DNA of 64,000 nt, taken from contig NZ_JAUAMC010000003.1 of NCBI RefSeq assembly GCF_031010195.1, forward strand, positions 248,001-312,000, in the 5' to 3' direction. This document shows, piece after piece, positions 58,116 to 64,000 of the stretch; the first letter of the stretch is position 1; the number at the start of each line of letters is the position of its first letter. A program made the position numbers and the translations under genes. Source of the stretch: Halomonas sp. SpR8. GTDB taxonomy: Bacteria; Pseudomonadota; Gammaproteobacteria; Pseudomonadales; Halomonadaceae. The notes under the pieces are model-generated. The model worked only from the letters and a program-made list of their open reading frames with translations. It was not told the origin of the DNA and did no database searches.

Positions 58116-59203
58116 TAGGCTTCCTGAAGAGCTGAAAGCTGTTCCGCTTGATACTCGTGAATCAGCGGGTTGATGACGTCATCTAACTGCTCACCACTAA
58201 CCACTTCATTGAGTTTATAGAGGGTTAGATTGATACGATGATCGGTAATCCGTCCCTGGGGGAAATTATAGGTGCGAATTCGCTCACTGCGATCCCCTGA
58301 GCCCACCAAAGAACGGCGGGCATCGGCCTGCTCCTGGCGCTGGGAGTCCACTGCATTGCGCTTAAGCTTGGCTGCCAGCAGCGACATTGCTTTCGCACGA
58401 TTCTTATGCTGACTGCGCTCTTCTTGGCACTCCACCACGACACCGGTAGGCAGGTGGGTAATGCGGATTGCCGAATCGGTCGTGTTTACGTGCTGTCCGC
58501 CAGCGCCACTGGAGCGATAGGTATCAACGCGTAAATCTGCCGGATTGATATCGACATCACCGACGTCATCGACTTCAGGCATGACCGCTACGGTGCAGGC
58601 AGAAGTGTGAATCCGGCCCTGGGATTCAGTTGCAGGCACGCGCTGAACCCGATGAGCGCCGGATTCAAACTTTAGCTGGGCGTATACACCATCACCTTTG
58701 ACACGGGAAATAATTTCTTTATAGCCGCCCTGCTCACCATGGCTGGCGTTGACTATCTCAACCCGCCAACCGCGTTTTTCCGCATAGCGTGAGTACATGC
58801 GAAACAGGTCGCCAGCAAAAATTGCGGCTTCGTCGCCACCGGTTCCGGCACGCACTTCCAAAAACACCCCACGGCCATCATCAGGATCTTTAGGCACCAG
58901 CAGACGCTTTAATTCGGTATCTAATTCGGCTAACTGTTCGCGCCCCTCGCTCAGTTCCATCTCCGCCAATTCTCGCATGTCGGCGTCGCTATCGCGGCTA
59001 AGCTGCTCAGCTTCCTGCATATTGGTTTCGATATCACGGTAGCGCTGCCAAGCCGCCACCAGTTCTTCTAGCTCGGAATACTCCCGCGAATAGTCGCGAA
59101 AGCGCTGCTGGTTATTGATCACTTCAGGATCTGATAGCAGCATTGCCAGCTCTTCAAAGCGTTCCGTAAAGCTGTCTAAACGTTGGCGCAGAGTCTCTTT
59201 CAT
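58115..59203 (-). CDS. prfA: Peptide chain release factor 1
   Basis: 362 residues. Codon-recognition tripeptide P-A-T in [10 protein letters not shown], and the catalytic G-A-G-G-Q-H-V-N-T loop. It reads UAG and UAA. ATGA overlap with hemA upstream and TAATG with prmC downstream. Confidence 0.98.
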   Translation of the reverse strand: MKETLRQRLDSFTERFEELAMLLSDPEVINNQQRFRDYSREYSELEELVAAWQRYRDIETNMQEAEQLSRDSDADMRELAEMELSEGREQLAELDTELKRLLVPKDPDDGRGVFLEVRAGTGGDEAAIFAGDLFRMYSRYAEKRGWRVEIVNASHGEQGGYKEIISRVKGDGVYAQLKFESGAHRVQRVPATESQGRIHTSACTVAVMPEVDDVGDVDINPADLRVDTYRSSGAGGQHVNTTDSAIRITHLPTGVVVECQEERSQHKNRAKAMSLLAAKLKRNAVDSQRQEQADARRSLVGSGDRSERIRTYNFPQGRITDHRINLTLYKLNEVVSGEQLDDVINPLIHEYQAEQLSALQEA

Positions 59204-60513
59204 GCGGGCGTATCATCCTTCTGGCGGTTAGCCGTGGGCGCGGGCGTGGTTTCAAAGGCTGGTTTGATCGGTAACAACAGGCGCGGAGCGGCGTTCAGCA
59301 AGTCGTGATGCTCCTGTGAGGCTGCATCGCGGATGGCTTGAGTGGGCTGGTGCAGTAGCCGATTGGTCAACTGATGCGCCAGGCGCTCAATGACTTTAGC
59401 CGGATCTTCACCGCGCGCCAGCCGCTCCAGCGCCTGATCACGCGAAAGATCGCGAAGCGCTTCGCCATGCTGGCGGTAGTCGCGAATCAATTCACCGCCG
59501 TTGCGGATGCGCCGCTCATGCTGCCAACTGCCGACACCGTGCTCAATCAACGACTCGGCTTGATCGGCAGCAACTTGGCGGTGGCGGCGATTCTCTTGAA
59601 TCACCTCCTCCAGGTCGTCCACGGTATAAAGGAACACATCCGCCAACTCGCCCACTTCGGGTTCGATATCTCGAGGCACGGCGATATCGACCATAAATAC
59701 TGGCCGGTGGCGGCGTTTTTTGAGTGCTCGCTCCACCATGCCTTTACCCAGGATAGGCAAAGGCGCTGCGGTGGAAGAGATCACAATATCCGCATGTTCG
59801 AGCGCTTCGGGGATTTCCTGCAGGGTAATCGCCGTTCCACCTAAAGGGCCGGCCACAAGTTCGGCGCGCTCACGGGTGCGGTTGGCGACAGTCAGTTGAA
59901 GAACACCCGCTTCGTTTAAATGCCGAGCGACCAGCTCGATGGTTTCGCCAGCGCCAATTAACAGGGCACGAGAACGACTGAAATCGTCAAATATACGGCT
60001 AGCCATGCTGACCGCGGCATAGGCCACAGACACGGGGTTTTTACCGATGCCCGTCTCAGTACGCACCTGCTTGGCTACCGCGAAGGTGTGCTGGAACAGA
60101 CGCTCCAACTCGCCGCCCAACCCTTTAGATTGACGCGCCTGTTGATAGGCGTCTTTTAACTGACCCAAAATCTGCGGTTCGCCCAGCACCATAGAATCCA
60201 GGCCAACCGCGACGCGCATTAAGTGGCGCGCCGCATCGTTGTCTAAATAGTGATAGGCACAGCGAGTCAGCTCATCGACGCGCAAATTATGAAAACGTCC
60301 GAGCCAATTGAGTACCGCCTGTTCACCCGCCGCATCCGTGACGCAGTAAAGCTCGGTGCGATTGCAAGTCGACAGCACCGCCGCTTCACTAATTTGTGGC
60401 AGATCACGCAATTCAGCCAAAGCAGTATCAAGCTGCGTTGGTGTAAAAGCGACCTGCTCACGCACGGCCACGCTGGCGGTACGATGATTTATTCCCAGGG
60501 CAAGAAGCGTCAT
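59200..60513 (-). CDS. hemA: Glutamyl-tRNA reductase
   Basis: 437 residues. Catalytic Cys50 in [14 protein letters not shown] domain with I-G-A-G-E-T, and a C-terminal dimerisation helix. It makes glutamate-1-semialdehyde, the first step of haem synthesis. First gene of the operon; the 225-bp gap to the divergent TPR lipoprotein carries its promoter. Confidence 0.97.
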   Translation of the reverse strand: MTLLALGINHRTASVAVREQVAFTPTQLDTALAELRDLPQISEAAVLSTCNRTELYCVTDAAGEQAVLNWLGRFHNLRVDELTRCAYHYLDNDAARHLMRVAVGLDSMVLGEPQILGQLKDAYQQARQSKGLGGELERLFQHTFAVAKQVRTETGIGKNPVSVAYAAVSMASRIFDDFSRSRALLIGAGETIELVARHLNEAGVLQLTVANRTRERAELVAGPLGGTAITLQEIPEALEHADIVISSTAAPLPILGKGMVERALKKRRHRPVFMVDIAVPRDIEPEVGELADVFLYTVDDLEEVIQENRRHRQVAADQAESLIEHGVGSWQHERRIRNGGELIRDYRQHGEALRDLSRDQALERLARGEDPAKVIERLAHQLTNRLLHQPTQAIRDAASQEHHDLLNAAPRLLLPIKPAFETTPAPTANRQKDDTPA

Positions 60514-60738
60514 GCGGTTTGCGTCTTCGCTAGTGTGTCGGACTTTTCGTTAATTGGGGCTTGCTTAAACAAGTCTTTGGCGTGGTGCGAGCGCTGCATA
60601 TCAGTATGCATAAAATTTGCTGACCACCTTTTCTAGGAGGAACATTCTATCACAGCAGGCTATCATCTGGCCCACACCACTTTGCCGCAGGCAGGCAAGC
60701 CGCTATGCTGAGCATTCGGCCACCTAATCGAGAGACGC

Positions 60739-62544
60739 ATGTCACAGCGCGCTACATTACTGGGCTCCACTTATATGGGTTCGAAATTGCTCAGCTCAAC
60801 CCTGCTGCCCATGGCCATTACTGCCATTTTGCTAAGCGGTTGCCAATCTTCACCTCGTCTACAGGATAATCCACTCGGCACGTGGGCAGATGACCCTATG
60901 CGTGATGCACCGCCGATCACGCGTGGGCTGGACGCCGCTGGGTTGAGCGCACTGCTCGGCGCTGAACTCGCGGGCCAGCGTGGCGACTATCGCTCAGCAA
61001 GCAAGGGCTACTTAGAAGCGGCGCAACGCTATCGCGACCCCGCCCTTGCCGAGCGGGCCACCTTCGCCGCCCGCTTTGGCAATGAAGCCTCGTTGATAGA
61101 GGCGTCTGCGCTGCGCTGGCGTGAGCTGGCTCCCCAAGCAGAGGCCCCAAATCGCCTGCTGGCGGCGTTTTCATTGCAGCGCGGTGATTGGCTCGACAGT
61201 CTTGAGCAGCGCTTAGCGATTGCTGAAGCAGGCGGCCATGGAGATATAACCGCTTTTGCTGAGGTTGCAGTGGCTGAACAGGCGCCATTAAGATTAATTG
61301 CTGAACAGCTGCGCGAGCATCTGGCCCGCCCTAACGCCGATCAGTTAGAGCATCATGGCGATGTATTGCTAGGCACAGCCTTGATTGAGGCCTCTCTTGG
61401 CGACACCGCACTTGCCCAGCGGCGGCTTGATCAAGTCGAGTTACTCGACCCCGAATCTGCTGCGCTATGGCTAGTGAAAGCGCGTCTGGCCCTGGAAGTT
61501 GAAGATTACCCGACCGCTCAACAAGCGGCTCAACAAGGCCTGGAACTAGCGCCCGAAGACGTACGCTTTATATTACTATTGGCCCAGGCGGAAATTCGCC
61601 TCAACAATATTAGCGCCGCTGAAATTCAAACCGATGCGCTACTCGCAAGCCACGGCGGCAATCAGGATTTGCGCTTATCGCTGGCCCAGCTCTATCTAGA
61701 AGAGGGGCACCCAGCGCCAGCACAACGCTTACTACAGCCACTGATGGGTCAACCCAAGGTACCCAACTTAGCTTACTTCTTACTCGGCGCGATTACCCAG
61801 GAGCAAGGTGACATCGATAACGCTCTGCTTTATTACCGCCAAGTCACTGAGGGTGATGAATTTCTTCCCGCGCGCGCGGCAGCGGCAGAGATGTTGATTG
61901 AAGAGGACCGCTTGCTTGATGCTCGCGCCTTCCTGCGCATTGAGCGAATGCGCTTCGATAGCTATTTTAGCGAGCTGGTCATGCTGGAAGTGCAGCTACT
62001 GGATGAGCTCGACCAGCTATCAGATGCCAATGCCTTGTTAGATCGCGAAATCACCCGTACTCCTGATGACACCGCGCTACTCTATATGCGCGCCATGCGC
62101 CGCTGGGAAGCGGGAGATATAGCGGGCATGGAGCAGGATTTACGCCAAGTACTGAGCACCGACCCAAATAATGCCGAAGCACTCAATGCGTTAGGCTACA
62201 CCCTGGCCGATCTGAACGTGCCGGGGCGCTTGGAAGAGGCCTTCGACCTGATTGAGCGCGCCTACGAAGCCGATCCTGATAATCCGGCCGTACTCGACAG
62301 CATGGGGTGGATCTATTTTCGGCTAGGTCAGCCGGAAGAAGCACTTGGCTGGCTTGAAAGCGCCTATACGCAATTGCCCGATCAGGAAGTGGCCGCCCAT
62401 CTGGCAGAAGTACTGCAGGCGCTAGGGCGCAATGAAGAGGCGCGCCAATTGATCCAGCAAATTATGCTGCGCACAGACCAGCATCCGATGATTGATGACT
62501 TGCTTGAGCGCTTCCCTGAACTAACCCCTTCACAAACACCCTAA
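60739..62544 (+). CDS. Tetratricopeptide-repeat lipoprotein
   Basis: 601 residues. Signal peptide with lipobox L-L-S-G-C near residue 35, then about a dozen TPR-like helical pairs, clearest at 480-590 (N-A-E-A-L-N-A-L-G-Y-T-L-A-D; N-P-A-V-L-D-S-M-G-W-I-Y-F-R-L-G). It resembles the TPR lipoprotein found beside hemA/lolB in gammaproteobacteria, probably a scaffold for envelope assembly. Very acidic. ATG 60739 precedes the lipid anchor by the right distance. Confidence 0.9.
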   Translation: MSQRATLLGSTYMGSKLLSSTLLPMAITAILLSGCQSSPRLQDNPLGTWADDPMRDAPPITRGLDAAGLSALLGAELAGQRGDYRSASKGYLEAAQRYRDPALAERATFAARFGNEASLIEASALRWRELAPQAEAPNRLLAAFSLQRGDWLDSLEQRLAIAEAGGHGDITAFAEVAVAEQAPLRLIAEQLREHLARPNADQLEHHGDVLLGTALIEASLGDTALAQRRLDQVELLDPESAALWLVKARLALEVEDYPTAQQAAQQGLELAPEDVRFILLLAQAEIRLNNISAAEIQTDALLASHGGNQDLRLSLAQLYLEEGHPAPAQRLLQPLMGQPKVPNLAYFLLGAITQEQGDIDNALLYYRQVTEGDEFLPARAAAAEMLIEEDRLLDARAFLRIERMRFDSYFSELVMLEVQLLDELDQLSDANALLDREITRTPDDTALLYMRAMRRWEAGDIAGMEQDLRQVLSTDPNNAEALNALGYTLADLNVPGRLEEAFDLIERAYEADPDNPAVLDSMGWIYFRLGQPEEALGWLESAYTQLPDQEVAAHLAEVLQALGRNEEARQLIQQIMLRTDQHPMIDDLLERFPELTPSQTP

Positions 62545-62646
62545 CCGTCACCTTCTAAATGAAAGGATAGTTATTAATAGGGTCGCGATTAATAATGCTA
62601 CCCTGACTTATTAATCGTTCATTCTTCTCTAACATGGAGCCTGTTT

Positions 62647-63297
62647 ATGCTGACACTGACGTCTATCTCTTCTTCGCGCTGGACACTTTCACCCTCGTCC
62701 GCGCGCCTTTGGCTTGCGGGCCTTACCATTCTTTTACTCGCTGGGTGTGCCTCCCAGGGCCCCATGGATGAAAGTGGCCGCCAAGCTGGCCAGTGGGAAC
62801 GTCAACAAGCGGATGTAGAAGCATTTGATACCTGGACACTCGTCGGCAAAGCAGGTCTACGTACGCCCGAAGAGAACGTCAGTGCTAACCTCGACTGGAA
62901 TCAGACCCCTCACTATTTCCGCATGCTGATCAGCGGACCTTTTGGCGGCGGACGCAACGTACTGGAAGGACGCGAAGGGCGCTTTTCACTCTCCAATAGC
63001 GACGGTCGCTTTGAAGCAGAAACGCCTGAAGCCTTGATGGAAGAGCAGCTTGGCTGGGCACTGCCTGTCAGCGCTATGCCGGAATGGGTACGTGGCCTAC
63101 CCGGTGAAAATGATAGTTACCAGTTAGAAACCGATGAACTTGGCTTCCCAAGCCACCTATCTCAAGATGGCTGGGAAATCGACTACCGCGACTGGGAGAA
63201 AGTGGAAGATATGTGGCTGCCCCGCCGTCTCGTCATGAACTACGACGATGTTCGCATCACGCTAGTGGTTAATCAGTGGCAAGCCAACGACGAGTAA
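62647..63297 (+). CDS. lolB: Outer-membrane lipoprotein receptor LolB
   Basis: 216 residues. Lipobox L-L-A-G-C near residue 34, then the LolB fold (F-D-T-W-T-L-V-G-K-A-G-L-R-T, L-I-S-G-P-F-G-G-G, W-V-R-G-L-P). It takes lipoproteins from LolA and inserts them in the outer membrane. Gene order lolB-ispE is classical. GGAG 11 nt before the ATG. Confidence 0.95.
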   Translation: MLTLTSISSSRWTLSPSSARLWLAGLTILLLAGCASQGPMDESGRQAGQWERQQADVEAFDTWTLVGKAGLRTPEENVSANLDWNQTPHYFRMLISGPFGGGRNVLEGREGRFSLSNSDGRFEAETPEALMEEQLGWALPVSAMPEWVRGLPGENDSYQLETDELGFPSHLSQDGWEIDYRDWEKVEDMWLPRRLVMNYDDVRITLVVNQWQANDE

Positions 63298-63327
63298 GGC
63301 AAACAAAAAGTAAGGTAACCGTTGCGA

Positions 63328-64000
63328 TGGATGCGCCGTCAACACTCCCCTCACCGGCCAAGCTTAACCGCATGCTGCATATCGTGGGCCGTCGTGAAGA
63401 CGGCTACCACTCATTGCAAACGCTATTTCAGTTCATTGATCTCTGCGACTATCTCTCCTTCACGCCACGTAATGACGGCGAGATTCACTTAATCAGTGAT
63501 GTTAAAGGCGTTAGCCACGATGACAATCTGGTCGTACGCGCCGCGCACCTTTTGCAGCGCCAATGCAACACCCATTTAGGTGTCACGCTGGCTATCGATA
63601 AGCAACTACCCATGGGCGGCGGCTTGGGCGGCGGCAGTTCTAATGCTGCCACCGTCTTGGTAGGACTGAATCACCTGTGGCAGCTCAACCTATCGCTTGA
63701 TGAATTAGCCCACCTGGGGCTGGAACTTGGCGCCGATGTGCCTGTTTTTGTCCACGGCCATAGCGCCTGGGCCGAAGGCGTTGGCGAGCAGCTCACGGCG
63801 GTCACGCTCGATACTCCCTGGTTCGTGATTATTCACCCTGGGATTAGCGTCTCTACGCCTGGGGTCTTCCAAGACCCGCAATTGACACGTGACAGCCGCC
63901 CCATTACTATGGCGCGCGCACTGCAGGGGGGAGCGTCGGAGTGGCGCAACGATTGTGAAGCCGTGGTGAAAGAACGCTATCCGCCCATTGCGGAAGCGCT
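63328..64000 (+). CDS. ispE: 4-diphosphocytidyl-2-C-methyl-D-erythritol kinase, partial
   Basis: An open frame of 224 codons runs off the right edge (full length about 285). GHMP-kinase motifs: P-S-P-A-K-L-N near the start and P-M-G-G-G-L-G-G-G-S-S-N-A-A near residue 95. It phosphorylates CDP-ME in the MEP isoprenoid pathway. AAGGTAA upstream of the ATG, 30 bp after lolB. Confidence 0.95.

Overview
The window reads as a chromosomal segment of a halophilic gammaproteobacterium, most likely Halomonas or a close relative (Halomonadaceae). The grounds are the hemA-prfA-prmC-(lrp)-moeB cluster next to a TPR lipoprotein, lolB and ispE, a divergent trpI/trpBA locus, acidic exported proteins, and polyamine-type ABC, AGCS and LysE/RhtB transporters. 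The genus is inferred from gene content and style, not from a marker-gene comparison. No rRNA or tRNA gene, CRISPR array, transposase or integrase was found.

Layout. 1-4.4 kb: a serine beta-lactamase-like hydrolase (cut by the window edge) divergent from a TetR regulator, then an MFS exporter plus glutathione transferase pair divergent from a LysR regulator. 4.4-9.1 kb: a small accessory patch with a higB2/higA2-like toxin-antitoxin (TA) pair, a GNAT, an MFS carrier overlapping a 41-codon stump of a haloacid dehalogenase, a HypT-like LysR regulator, a frameshifted antitoxin relic and an intact higBA pair. 9.2-13.5 kb: an ABC-F ATPase with a leader that includes a possible 12-residue uORF, a GNAT, and an AraC regulator divergent from an SDR. 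13.6-22.4 kb: a LysR regulator divergent from a catabolic transport operon (PotA-, PotD-, PotB- and PotC-like proteins, a type II haloacid dehalogenase and a PuuB-like amine oxidase), then an alanine/glycine:cation symporter.

22.6-34.6 kb is the most rearranged part. It holds a YrhK-like membrane protein, an AraC/LysE exporter pair, a MexEF-like RND pump whose upstream region carries a 12-bp tandem array, a divergent AraC regulator with two matching operator-like boxes, fragments of a LysE-type gene, a broken Fic gene, a displaced 3' end of trpA with a terminator, and a RelE/Phd-type TA pair lodged between that relic and the working trpA. 34.7-42.3 kb: trpA, trpB, divergent trpI, then a LysR/aldo-keto reductase pair and an AraC/SLC13 transporter pair.

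42.4-55.8 kb: a large exported protein of unknown function, a small P-loop kinase, a periplasmic glycerophosphodiesterase, a DapA-like lyase, and then a tightly packed set: a PstS-like periplasmic protein, an outer-membrane porin-like barrel, a membrane GGDEF-EAL protein, and an acyltransferase of the PEP-CTERM/exosortase-associated (LuxI-fold) family. This last group is the best candidate for an under-described signalling system. A membrane protein, a zinc metallopeptidase, a 16-bp tandem array and a nitroreductase follow. 56-64 kb is core: moeB, lrp, prmC, prfA and hemA on the minus strand; a TPR lipoprotein, lolB and ispE (cut by the window edge) on the plus strand.
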